Assembly: GCA_035292585.1 (NCBI GenBank)
Contig: DATDPU010000163.1
Span: 1 to 64,000 of the forward strand
Length of the DNA: 64,000 nucleotides
Direction: 5' to 3'
Source: DASSFZ01 sp035292585
GTDB lineage: Bacteria > Chloroflexota > Anaerolineae > Fen-1058
Shown: positions 16,402 through 23,889 of the stretch, piece by piece
Position numbering within the stretch: position 1 is the first letter of the stretch
Layout of the letters: each line of letters opens with the position of its first letter
Notes under the pieces: generated by a model
Database searches by the model: none
What the model was told of the DNA's origin: nothing
Seen by the model: only the letters and a program-made list of their open reading frames with translations
Translations under genes and position numbers: made by a program

Positions 16402-17505
16402 TCAGACGGCATCGCTATTCACTGGCCTGCCTCTCTCCGAGACTTCGTACAAGCTCTTCAAGTAAGCCACTGCACGCGGAAACCGGCCATTCAGCGCCGC
16501 TATCAATTCGCTGCGCAGCGCCGTCGAATGTCGTATCGCTTCGCCGACGAACGGCAGAACCGTTTGGGCCATCGTCAAGTCGGTCGCAATCGCAAGATTG
16601 CTGCGCGGCGCCGGGTCGAACAGGCCGATGCCATCCTTCGACCACGCATTGGCAAGATATACCACAGCCTTGTGTCTCGCCACAGCAGGCAATTCGACGG
16701 CGTGCTGCTTCAACACATCCTCAACCTGAAGCAGCGACCCAATGGCTTGTGTTCGACCGCACAGAAGACGGTAGAGCTTCAAGCGAGCGGCGGCTGCGCT
16801 GCGAATGCACGCGCTCAGGAATGCGTTTTCGCCATGGGGAACGGCGGCTGACCGGCGAGTGTCGGCTGCCGGCCCAATTTCGAGCGCCGGCCAGCGAATG
16901 ACGGTCGTCTGCAATAGCAGATCGGCGTCAAATTCAACCGGCTGGAAATCGTCCAACGTCCCGATCAAAAACAAGTTCGGCGGATATGGGATCGGCTCGG
17001 TCAGGTGAGCGCTCGGCAGGCGCATAATCTGTCCGTGCCGCAGTTGAAACGCCACCTCCGAGAAAAAGCCCGCCAGCTCCGCCTGGCCGATGCGGGTCAG
17101 GCAAGCGATGAAGACTCGCTCCGTGTTTTCCGGCTGCCAGGCTTCGTCGATCAGCGCAAAGATTTTGTCGGCGTTGAGCCGCGTTTGAGCCTCGGCGAAT
17201 AACGCCACGTGTCTCGTCTGGCTGGCCCAGCGCGCGTGGCCGATCATCATCTGGCAGCAGAGTGGATCGCCCCCGCTCAACACGCGCGACACGCTCTGCA
17301 CCAGGGCGATCTTTCCGCTTTGCGCCAGCCCCGTCAGGATCACGAGCGGAGTAGATTTGAGCGCCACATAAAAGTTGATGATCGAGATCGGATCTGCCCG
17401 GACTCCAGCTTCGGCCGCAGTCCGAATCAGGCAAGCGACGACGTCCCGTTCGCCGCCCGATCGGACGTAACGGGTCTCCGATAATGATGCTGACATGACG
17501 GTCAT
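16402..17505 (-). CDS. AAA/McrB-like ATPase-fold protein with degenerate P-loop
   Basis: The 367-residue protein has an N-terminal helical part, then PLVILTGLAQSGKIALVQSVSRVL, a P-loop-like sequence in which the usual Ser/Thr after GK is Ile. A sensor-like NLFLIGTLDDFQPV follows, which resembles McrB/MoxR-type AAA domains. The loss of the Mg-coordinating residue suggests weak or absent ATP hydrolysis. No membrane segment is seen. It is encoded among small membrane proteins downstream of cytochrome b. Start 17505 was chosen because the longer frame runs into the preceding gene; its Shine-Dalgarno is weak. Confidence 0.5.
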   Translation of the reverse strand: MTVMSASLSETRYVRSGGERDVVACLIRTAAEAGVRADPISIINFYVALKSTPLVILTGLAQSGKIALVQSVSRVLSGGDPLCCQMMIGHARWASQTRHVALFAEAQTRLNADKIFALIDEAWQPENTERVFIACLTRIGQAELAGFFSEVAFQLRHGQIMRLPSAHLTEPIPYPPNLFLIGTLDDFQPVEFDADLLLQTTVIRWPALEIGPAADTRRSAAVPHGENAFLSACIRSAAAARLKLYRLLCGRTQAIGSLLQVEDVLKQHAVELPAVARHKAVVYLANAWSKDGIGLFDPAPRSNLAIATDLTMAQTVLPFVGEAIRHSTALRSELIAALNGRFPRAVAYLKSLYEVSERGRPVNSDAV

Positions 17506-17515
17506 GTGAGCGGCC

Positions 17516-17713
17516 TCAGTTCTTGATGACTTTCCAACTGCATATGCTCCAACACACCACCAGCGCGACAAGGAACAAGACCAGGGCAGTCACAGCCGCT
17601 GCCGTCAGCCCGAAGAGCGGAACGACGACAAGCACGACCAGCGGCAGACTGCACAGCCACACGAGCAAAGATAGCGCCATCCGGTCGAAGTGCGTGTCGA
17701 GCCACTTGGACAT
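17516..17713 (-). CDS. Small two-helix membrane protein
   Basis: The 65-residue protein has a short amphipathic N-terminus (MSKWLDTHFDR) and two hydrophobic segments (12-35, 38-58). GGAGG is 4 bases before the start. Not recognised; possibly an accessory of the neighbouring respiratory or AAA-like protein. Confidence 0.55.
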   Translation of the reverse strand: MSKWLDTHFDRMALSLLVWLCSLPLVVLVVVPLFGLTAAAVTALVLFLVALVVCWSICSWKVIKN

Positions 17714-17761
17714 CTCGCCTCCTCTTAAAGCACACCTTAGATCGATCTTCTCGTGTTACGC

Positions 17762-18277
17762 TCAATGACGACGAATCAACCAGAAACCCAACACCAGGCT
17801 CACCACGGCGGCAGCGAGAACCGCAGCGGTTTCGCCGGCAGGCCTGGTGCGATCGAGCAGATGCTCCTCGCCCGTTGGCTCTTGTATCATGGCCGGGTCA
17901 GTGCTGGCCTCGGCGGTGGGCGCGGTCACGGTCAGATCGGCTACCGTGGCCTCACCTTCTTCAGTCGCGGCGCGGACAGTGTACGAACCCGGCATCGTCT
18001 CAGCCGCGATGGTGAATGTCGCCGTAAAGCCGCCTTCCTCCCCTTCACCAGTGACCGCCGCTTCGCCCAGCGAGACTGAACCGGTTGGGCCTTCGAGCGT
18101 GATGGCGAACACTTCGCCAGGTTCCATCTCCGTGCCGGTGACGGTGATTTGGCCCCCGGCTGCAACAATGGTCGGCTCGACACCAATCACCGGTTCGCCG
18201 TGCGCCAGCGCGGCGCCGAGCGGAATCAAGGACAGCGCGGCAACGATGATCAAACTACGAACAAGATATGTCTTCAT
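17762..18277 (-). CDS. Secreted Ig-like/IPT-type domain protein with C-terminal anchor
   Basis: The 171-residue protein has a signal peptide (1-25, ending ALAHG), one Ig-like beta-sandwich (about 28-118, with PTIVAAGGQITVTGTEMEPGEVF and SYTVRAATEEGEA), a linker and a C-terminal membrane segment followed by RRH. A copper- or adhesion-related role is possible but not shown. It starts 11 bp after cytochrome b and is probably in that operon. Confidence 0.65.
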   Translation of the reverse strand: MKTYLVRSLIIVAALSLIPLGAALAHGEPVIGVEPTIVAAGGQITVTGTEMEPGEVFAITLEGPTGSVSLGEAAVTGEGEEGGFTATFTIAAETMPGSYTVRAATEEGEATVADLTVTAPTAEASTDPAMIQEPTGEEHLLDRTRPAGETAAVLAAAVVSLVLGFWLIRRH

Positions 18278-18288
18278 TCTGAGCGCCT

Positions 18289-19350
18289 CTAATCCAGGTG
18301 CGCAGCGACCGGCTGCAATGTTGCGACCACGCCGCTGATGACGATCGTAACCAAGATCAGCCCGGCGACGATCAGCAGCACCTTACGCCGCGCCAGGCTC
18401 ATGTACGGGCTGCGATCGAGGATCGGCACGAGTGCGAGCAGGGTGGCCAGAATGGCCGGCAGGATCACCAGCGCCTGCACGCCCCAAGCCTCTTCGGCCG
18501 GGAACAGCCAGACAAACATCCACCATGGCTTGGTCACTTCCGCGCCTGCCACACCAGGCTGGCCGAGCGGCGCGGGGATAAGCAGGCTGAGTAACAACGC
18601 CAGCGCGAGCACAAACAAGCCGTAGCCCACCATCCGCAGCAAGTGAACGTTGAACCGCGACGAGCCTTCACCGGTCGTCGCGTGTGAAACCGCATCCGGT
18701 GTGACCTTAGGCGAGATGCCGTGCTGCTTGATCAGATAGATGTGTGCGGCGATCAACAAGCCGAAGATCAAGGGTAGGATCGTGATGTGACCATTGAACA
18801 GTCGTGTGAGCAGCGGCACAGTACGGCTGAACTCAGTGGAGAACCACGCCCCCAGCGAACCGATCACGTTGGCGGCCTCCTTGTTATGTTGCAGCGCCTC
18901 AATCCCTTCCTGGTCGAACTTGAGCACCGAGCCGGTGAACACCAGACCCAGCGTGACCGCAAACAAGCCGAGACCCACGTACCAGTTGATTTCCCTCGGG
19001 CGTTTGTACGAACCGGTGAACAGCACGCGCAGCATGTGCAGCAAGACAGTCACAATGACGATCTGCGCTGTCCAGAAATGGATCGAGCGCACCAAATCGC
19101 CCAGCGGCGCGCCGGTGATGATGTACACCACGCTCTGATGCGCGTCGGCTGGATGCGGATGATAGAACTGCGCCAGGTAGATGCCGGTGACGATGAGAAT
19201 GATAAAGCCGGTGAACGTGATGCCGCCGAGCAAGTAGGGCAGTGAGTTGGCGTGTTCGGGAACGGCGTAGGCCAGGCCCTTCAACCCCAACCGTTCGTTG
19301 AGCCACTCGCCAAGCTGAGGACGAGGAGCGGGGTGAGCAGCGCTTGCCAT
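18289..19350 (-). CDS. Cytochrome b/b6-type quinol-oxidising membrane subunit
   Basis: The 353-residue protein has an N-terminal b6-like four-helix core with paired haem ligands: His in HFWTAQIVIVTVLLHML and in NGHITILPLIFGLLIAAHIYL. A subunit-IV-like C-terminal part follows, with PWWMFVWLFPAEEAWG (compare the PEW region), giving about eight helices. It would pass electrons from quinol to a partner. No Rieske or cytochrome c gene is adjacent. Start 19350 has AAGGA upstream; site D lies 102-129 bp upstream. Confidence 0.85.
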   Translation of the reverse strand: MASAAHPAPRPQLGEWLNERLGLKGLAYAVPEHANSLPYLLGGITFTGFIILIVTGIYLAQFYHPHPADAHQSVVYIITGAPLGDLVRSIHFWTAQIVIVTVLLHMLRVLFTGSYKRPREINWYVGLGLFAVTLGLVFTGSVLKFDQEGIEALQHNKEAANVIGSLGAWFSTEFSRTVPLLTRLFNGHITILPLIFGLLIAAHIYLIKQHGISPKVTPDAVSHATTGEGSSRFNVHLLRMVGYGLFVLALALLLSLLIPAPLGQPGVAGAEVTKPWWMFVWLFPAEEAWGVQALVILPAILATLLALVPILDRSPYMSLARRKVLLIVAGLILVTIVISGVVATLQPVAAHLD

Positions 19351-19451
19351 CAGGCAAATCCTTTCTGATTGTGGCGGCCAAGCGGCCCGCCGACTCCGGG
19401 TTGTGCTTCCACAGGTCACTATACGCCCAGAGAGATGGCCGAACTAGCGTC

Positions 19452-19479
19452 AAGTGGCGTGTTTTGCTACACGCCATTT
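19452..19479. promoter_or_regulatory. Dyad TGGC-N14-GCCA (site D) upstream of cytochrome b
   Basis: AAGTGGC (19452-19458) and GCCATTT (19473-19479) keep the TGGC-N14-GCCA geometry; the dyad extends inward as TGGCGTGT/ACACGCCA. Its distance to the start codon is the same as for site B. Confidence 0.5.
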
Positions 19480-19505
19480 GGCGGGTACGGCGCCGTTCAG
19501 GGGAT

Positions 19506-19536
19506 CAAAAAGGCCCACTGTATTCGGGTGGGCCTC
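19506..19536 (-). terminator. Intrinsic terminator of the response regulator-kinase operon
   Basis: On the minus strand AGGCCCAC pairs perfectly with GTGGGCCT around a 9-nt loop, followed by TTTTT. It lies 38 bp after the kinase stop codon. Confidence 0.75.
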
Positions 19537-19573
19537 AGCATACGGGCAGCTAGGGGTAAAACGCGGCGCGTTT

Positions 19574-21238
19574 CTACAGGGGCGCCTTCAACTCGACCGT
19601 CATGCCGCTGCCGTGCGCCGATCGAATCGTCAATTGCGCGCCGATCAGCTCGGCGCGTTCGCGCATGCCGACCAACCCGAAGTGGCCCAGCTCGGTGAGT
19701 GCATCCGCTCGCTCGGGGACGCTGAACCCGATTCCATCGTCGGTCACCGACACGCGCAGGACATCGCCGTACGTCACCTTGACCTCGACGCGCGTTGCCC
19801 GCGCATGCTTGACGATGTTGTTCAGCGCCTCTTGGACAACCCGATACAGCGCCAGCTCGCGCTCCGGCGCGAGCCGGCGCGGCTCACCCTCGGCGACGAA
19901 CGCTGTCTCTAGCCCTGTTTCACTGCCCATCGCCTGAGTCAGCATCTCCAGCGCCGGCAGCAGCCCCAGGTCCTCCAGATAGATCGGGCGCAGCGCGCGA
20001 ATCACGCGTCGAACCTCCTGGATCGTAGAGGCTGTCATCGTCCGCAGATCGGCCAGCTTATCGGGGGCGGCTTGGGGATTGCGCGCCAGCGCTCGCTCCA
20101 CCATCTGGATGCGTTGATCCAGCGCGATCAGCGCCTGTACTGTCTCGTCGTGCAACTCGCGCGCCAGCCGCGAGCGTTCTTCCTCCTGGCTGCGCGTGAC
20201 GGCCGCCGCATACGACTGGATGCTGCGCTGGTAGCGACGAATCTGCTCGGCCATCTGCGCCAGCGTCGCGTGCAACGCCTGAACTTCGGCAACACCTTCG
20301 ATCGGCTGCGCCAGCGCGCCGTAGTCACCCTGACCGGCGCGGTCAGCCTGCCGGCCCAACTGCTGCAGGGGCCGGATCACGCGTCGCGCGACGAACACGA
20401 TCGCGGCGACGGCGATCAGATAGGCCGGGACAAGCGCCAGCGGCGTGAGGAGCGACGTGCGCAGCAGTGGATTGACCGCGTCTTCCCACGGCTCGGCAAT
20501 GATCAACCCCCACCCGGCCGACGGCACCGGCTCGAAGGTGACCACCCACTCGAGACCGCTGGAGTCCGTCACAAACTGCGCGCCGCCGTCACCGCGCAGT
20601 GCGTCAGCGGCCCCTGGCTCAGACGAAGCATCGGTCCCAATCGGCATACCGCCCGAGTGATACAAGATGCGCGCTGCCACATCGACCAGGATCACCCGCG
20701 CTCTGGGCGATGAGCGCAGCCGCTCAGTCAAGCGTGGTAGTCGCAGTGCCTGTGCTGAGAACCGGCCGAGGGCGACCATTGATTCATCGGTGGACGGCGC
20801 GACACCGAGGATGTCGCCGGAGGGTAGCAGTGAAAATCCAAGCGCCCTGGGTGGCATGTTCACGCCGGCTGAGAGCAACTCCGTCGGATTGAAGCCTGGC
20901 GGGGTCGAGGCGAAGACGGAACCGGTTGCGTTCAGCGCCACTACACCACCATCGAAATCAGACAGCAGGTGAGCCATGCTGCGTAGCACCTCGTCTGGTG
21001 GAAGGCCCAGCGCCACCGCATCGGCGATCGATTGCAGCGTGGACAACTGATGCCGCGCCCGTTCGTCCAGCGCAGCGGCCGCTTCGCGGGCGGCTTGCTG
21101 GTCGTGCACGGCTACCAGGGTGCGCATCTCGTTCTGGTGCAGCGTGGTTGCACCGATGGCGACGACCACCAGCGCCAGCGTCAGCGGCAGGATGACGATC
21201 AACAGCAGGCCGGGCAGCAGCCCGCGAAAGCGCGACAT
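19574..21238 (-). CDS. NarL-family sensor histidine kinase
   Basis: The 554-residue kinase has a first membrane helix (about 8-30), an extracytoplasmic dCache/PAS-like sensor region (35-245), a second helix (about 250-275), HAMP (to about 330), the HisKA_3 dimerisation box with the phospho-acceptor in SRLARELHDE (near 361), and an HATPase domain with DDGIGF and GLVGMRERAEL. The start at 21238 overlaps the regulator stop (TAATG), so the pair is translationally coupled. The signal is unknown. Confidence 0.9.
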   Translation of the reverse strand: MSRFRGLLPGLLLIVILPLTLALVVVAIGATTLHQNEMRTLVAVHDQQAAREAAAALDERARHQLSTLQSIADAVALGLPPDEVLRSMAHLLSDFDGGVVALNATGSVFASTPPGFNPTELLSAGVNMPPRALGFSLLPSGDILGVAPSTDESMVALGRFSAQALRLPRLTERLRSSPRARVILVDVAARILYHSGGMPIGTDASSEPGAADALRGDGGAQFVTDSSGLEWVVTFEPVPSAGWGLIIAEPWEDAVNPLLRTSLLTPLALVPAYLIAVAAIVFVARRVIRPLQQLGRQADRAGQGDYGALAQPIEGVAEVQALHATLAQMAEQIRRYQRSIQSYAAAVTRSQEEERSRLARELHDETVQALIALDQRIQMVERALARNPQAAPDKLADLRTMTASTIQEVRRVIRALRPIYLEDLGLLPALEMLTQAMGSETGLETAFVAEGEPRRLAPERELALYRVVQEALNNIVKHARATRVEVKVTYGDVLRVSVTDDGIGFSVPERADALTELGHFGLVGMRERAELIGAQLTIRSAHGSGMTVELKAPL

Positions 21239-21900
21239 TATTCGCTCGTTTCTGTCGGCGACACCCAACCAAGCGACACGGCGCGCATCACCGCTTCAGT
21301 GCGGGTGGCGACGTGCAGCTTGTCGAAGATGTTCGCCAGGTGGCCTTGCACGGTACGGTCGCTGATGACGAGCTGGGCCGCAATCGCTTTGTTGGTGTAC
21401 CCACGCGCGGCGAGTTTCAGCACATCCGTCTCGCGCGCCGTGAGCGATTCGACGGGCTGGGCGGCGGCCTGGGCGCTCAGTTGGGTCATCAGCTTGCGCG
21501 CAATCTTTGGGTCGAGCGCCGACTTGCCTTCGTGCACATCGCGCACCGCCTGGACGATCTCGTCAGCGTCGGCGGTCTTGAGCACGTAGCCGTTTGCGCC
21601 GGCCTGCAAAACGGCCAACACGTACGGTTCGTCGTCGTAGGCGGTCAGGATGAGGATTCCAATAGGCCACTGCTGTGCGCGGATGTGACGACACACTTCA
21701 ATGCCGCTGCGCTTGGGCATCTGAATGTCCAAGACAGCTACATCTGGCTTGTGCTGGTCGATGAGTGCAATCGCCTCATCGCCATCCGATGCCTCGGCGA
21801 TGACCTCAATATCACCCGATTCCATCAGAAAGTCCCGAATACCCTTGCGGACAACAGCGTGATCGTCAGCCAGAATCACACGAATGGCGTCGCTAACCAT
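21238..21900 (-). CDS. NarL/LuxR-type response regulator
   Basis: The 220-residue regulator has a receiver domain (5-125) with the acidic pair DD at 12-13, phospho-acceptor Asp58 (VAVLDIQMP) and Lys in VLKTAD. A LuxR-type HTH follows (about 150-215; LTARETDVLKLAARGYTNKAIAAQLVIS). It acts with the downstream kinase. Start 21900 is the first ATG at the homology; no strong Shine-Dalgarno is visible. Confidence 0.92.
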   Translation of the reverse strand: MVSDAIRVILADDHAVVRKGIRDFLMESGDIEVIAEASDGDEAIALIDQHKPDVAVLDIQMPKRSGIEVCRHIRAQQWPIGILILTAYDDEPYVLAVLQAGANGYVLKTADADEIVQAVRDVHEGKSALDPKIARKLMTQLSAQAAAQPVESLTARETDVLKLAARGYTNKAIAAQLVISDRTVQGHLANIFDKLHVATRTEAVMRAVSLGWVSPTETSE

Positions 21901-22222
21901 GATTGACCTCTCGCGGCGAATGGATGCGCCAATAGTTTACCAGCAAATGGCCAGCGCAGCCACGAGGTGTGCTTGTTTGACCCATTACACGTGAGGTGGA
22001 GGTGTATTGGGGCACTGTAGAGGGTCAATGTCGTGTGTGAAAGCGAAAGTTTACTTATGGAGAGCTACGAGGCAATGGTAAAGGCGGCCAAAGGGCGGCT
22101 CATGAATGTCACGCCCGGCAGTGATAACGACCTGCCTTGCGGCAAGCCGCGAGGTATCAACAGCGAGAGAAAGCGGATGTCGCAGCACGCCGCGGAGGAT
22201 GTAGCCTGCGCAAGATTCGACC

Positions 22223-22250
22223 TTGATTCTTACGCACTTCTGGATATAAT
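22223..22250 (+). promoter_or_regulatory. Sigma-70-like promoter before a possible small RNA
   Basis: TTGATT (22223-22228) and TATAAT (22245-22250) are separated by 16 bp. No gene with a ribosome site follows directly; the next start codon is at 22476. The preceding 320 bp back to the response regulator gene holds nothing recognisable. Confidence 0.5.
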
Positions 22251-22256
22251 GTGGTC

Positions 22257-22380
22257 AGCGCAGTGTTCGCCGGCTCGGAAAGGAAAGTCCAAGAGACTCG
22301 ACGCGAGGCAGTCCGGCAGAAAACCTCTCTAGCAGATGCTCCAAGACGCGGTGGCTTGATGGGCACTTTGGCTGCTCATA
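22257..22380 (+). ncRNA. Candidate small RNA, unassigned
   Basis: This stretch follows a good promoter, lacks a convincing reading frame, and contains GGAAAGTCC (as in the 5' part of RNase P RNA) and a GCCGG/CCGGC closing pair around 22270-22320. The conserved RNase P core that should follow is absent and the length is far too short, so it is not called rnpB. Boundaries are approximate. Confidence 0.3.
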
Positions 22381-22385
22381 ATTCC

Positions 22386-22441
22386 TGAGCACCTGCATAC
22401 CTGTTTACCCGTTTACCGGTTCCCCGTTTCCTCGTTTACCG
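22386..22441. repeat. One-armed stuttering repeat (TTTACC type)
   Basis: Imperfect tandem units CCTGTTTAC, CCGTTTACC, CCCGTTTCC, TCGTTTACC follow one another. It resembles one arm of the bipartite palindromes elsewhere in the window. It lies directly upstream of the promoter of the LysM gene. Confidence 0.5.
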
Positions 22442-22454
22442 CCCCCCCGCCTTT

Positions 22455-22467
22455 TATAATGTATAAT
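22455..22467 (+). promoter_or_regulatory. Double TATAAT box, near-leaderless promoter
   Basis: Two overlapping-register TATAAT boxes (22455-22460 and 22462-22467) lie only 9-21 bp before the ATG at 22476. Transcription from the second would begin at or next to the start codon. No Shine-Dalgarno is present, consistent with leaderless translation. Confidence 0.5.
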
Positions 22468-22475
22468 CCAGCGCA

Positions 22476-23516
22476 ATGAACCGGCAACGGATCCGCGCGA
22501 TGGTCGTTCTGAGTCTGCTGGCGGTGATGGTCGTGCAGGCAGCGACCTCATCGGCGCAGACCAGTATCAACCTGCTCCAAAACCCCAGCTTCGAGGATCT
22601 GTACGATGCGTGGGGGCAATACCGGGAGCTGCGCACCTCCGCCGGATGGACGCCGTGGTGGGTCGAGCACGAGGGCGACGAGGGCTACATCCTGCGCCGG
22701 CCGGAGTGCAAGTCGGCTCACCACTTTGTCTTCTCCAATCGCGTCAAGTCGGGCGAGTGGGCGCAGCAATGCTTCACTTCCTTCGGCACGCACGAGATGG
22801 GCCTGTACCAGCAGGTCGCCGTCAACTCGGGCCAACTGCTGCGCTTCTCGATCTGGGTGGAAGTGTGGTCGACCAGCACCGGCAACCCCGGCGTGTCCGA
22901 GCTGCCCGGCAACGTTCGAGTGGCCGTCGGCATCGATCCGACCGGCGGCGCCGACCCGCACTCGCCCGTCATCCACTGGTCACCCGAAATTCAGGCCTAC
23001 GACCAGTGGCATTTTCAGTTCATCGAGGAAGTCGCGCAGAGCGATACCGTCACCGTATTCACCCGATCGCGGGCCGAGTTCGCCGTCCGCAACAACGATG
23101 TGTACTGGGATGAGGCCGGCCTGGTCGATGCCGATCTGGCGCTCTCGCTCAAGCTCACGCCCATTCCAACTGCGACGCGCGTGCCCACCCCGACCCCCGG
23201 CCCCGACTCGATCCTCTACGCGCCGCCCGTCACGGATACCGTACGGGTGATCGCCCACCGCTTCGGCGTCGATTTCAGTCGCGTCGCGCGCGCGAATCGA
23301 GTGCCGTCGAACGTATCCGTGCGACCCGGCCTGCCGGTGGTCGTGCCGGGTGGACACGCGCAACACGCCCAGCGCGGCACATACCTTGTTCAACCGGGCG
23401 AAACGCTGTCGTCCATCGCCGCCAAGTTTCAGTATCGCGCCGTCGAGCTGGCCGTGCTCAATCGGCGTTACGGGCCGGGCCTCGCCTGGCCGGGCGAAAC
23501 GTTGATCCTACCGTGA
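22476..23516 (+). CDS. Secreted carbohydrate-binding-like protein with LysM domains
   Basis: The 346-residue protein has a signal peptide (1-27) and a jelly-roll domain of CBM type (about 30-225; LLQNPSFEDLY, VDADLALSL). A Pro/Thr linker, a divergent LysM (about 247-290) and a canonical LysM (about 298-345; YLVQPGETLSSIAAKFQ) follow. It probably binds cell-wall or surface glycans. It precedes a LysM-M23 peptidase gene, separated only by the DUF192 gene, so the three likely form an envelope operon. Confidence 0.75.
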   Translation: MNRQRIRAMVVLSLLAVMVVQAATSSAQTSINLLQNPSFEDLYDAWGQYRELRTSAGWTPWWVEHEGDEGYILRRPECKSAHHFVFSNRVKSGEWAQQCFTSFGTHEMGLYQQVAVNSGQLLRFSIWVEVWSTSTGNPGVSELPGNVRVAVGIDPTGGADPHSPVIHWSPEIQAYDQWHFQFIEEVAQSDTVTVFTRSRAEFAVRNNDVYWDEAGLVDADLALSLKLTPIPTATRVPTPTPGPDSILYAPPVTDTVRVIAHRFGVDFSRVARANRVPSNVSVRPGLPVVVPGGHAQHAQRGTYLVQPGETLSSIAAKFQYRAVELAVLNRRYGPGLAWPGETLILP

Positions 23517-23517
23517 C

Positions 23518-23889
23518 ATGAAATACGTCAAAGTCCTCAACGCCCAAAACGAAACGCTGCTCATGCGCGTCAAGTGGTGTGATACCTTTGCGTCGCGCCT
23601 GCGCGGCCTCAGCCTGCGTCGCCCGCTCGCGCCCGATGAAGGTCTGCTCCTGGTCGAGCCGCGCGCCGGCATCGCGGCAACCAGCATCCACATGTTCTTC
23701 GTCAATTTTGCCATTGCGGCGATTTGGTTGGATAATGATCGCCGCGTGGTCCACACGGCGCTGGCGCAACCCTGGCGTCCGTACTACGGGTCGCCGCAAC
23801 CGGCGCGCTATGTGCTGGAAGCGCCGCCCGAACTGCTCAAGCGAGTTGCCGTTGGCGATTCGCTGCGCTTCGAGGAGCAAACGTGCTAA
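23518..23889 (+). CDS. DUF192 family protein
   Basis: The 123-residue protein matches the DUF192 pattern: WCDTFASRLRGLSLRRPL, SIHMFFVNFAIAAIWLD, and a closing ARYVLEAPP...VGDSLRF. DUF192 proteins are small, often secreted beta-rich proteins of unknown function; this one lacks an obvious signal. The ATG follows the previous stop by one base. Confidence 0.8.
   Translation: MKYVKVLNAQNETLLMRVKWCDTFASRLRGLSLRRPLAPDEGLLLVEPRAGIAATSIHMFFVNFAIAAIWLDNDRRVVHTALAQPWRPYYGSPQPARYVLEAPPELLKRVAVGDSLRFEEQTC

Noticed and set aside
21926..21952. Fifth TGGC/GCCA operator upstream of the response regulator
   Set aside because: The half-sites are in the opposite order (GCCA...TGGC) and the spacing is not 14 bp.
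22033..22332. 99-codon frame in the gap after the response regulator
   Set aside because: No homology or Shine-Dalgarno, and it runs across the promoter and candidate small RNA.
22270..22380. RNase P RNA (rnpB) because of GGAAAGTCC
   Set aside because: The conserved downstream core and the usual 300-400 nt length are missing; only one short motif matches.
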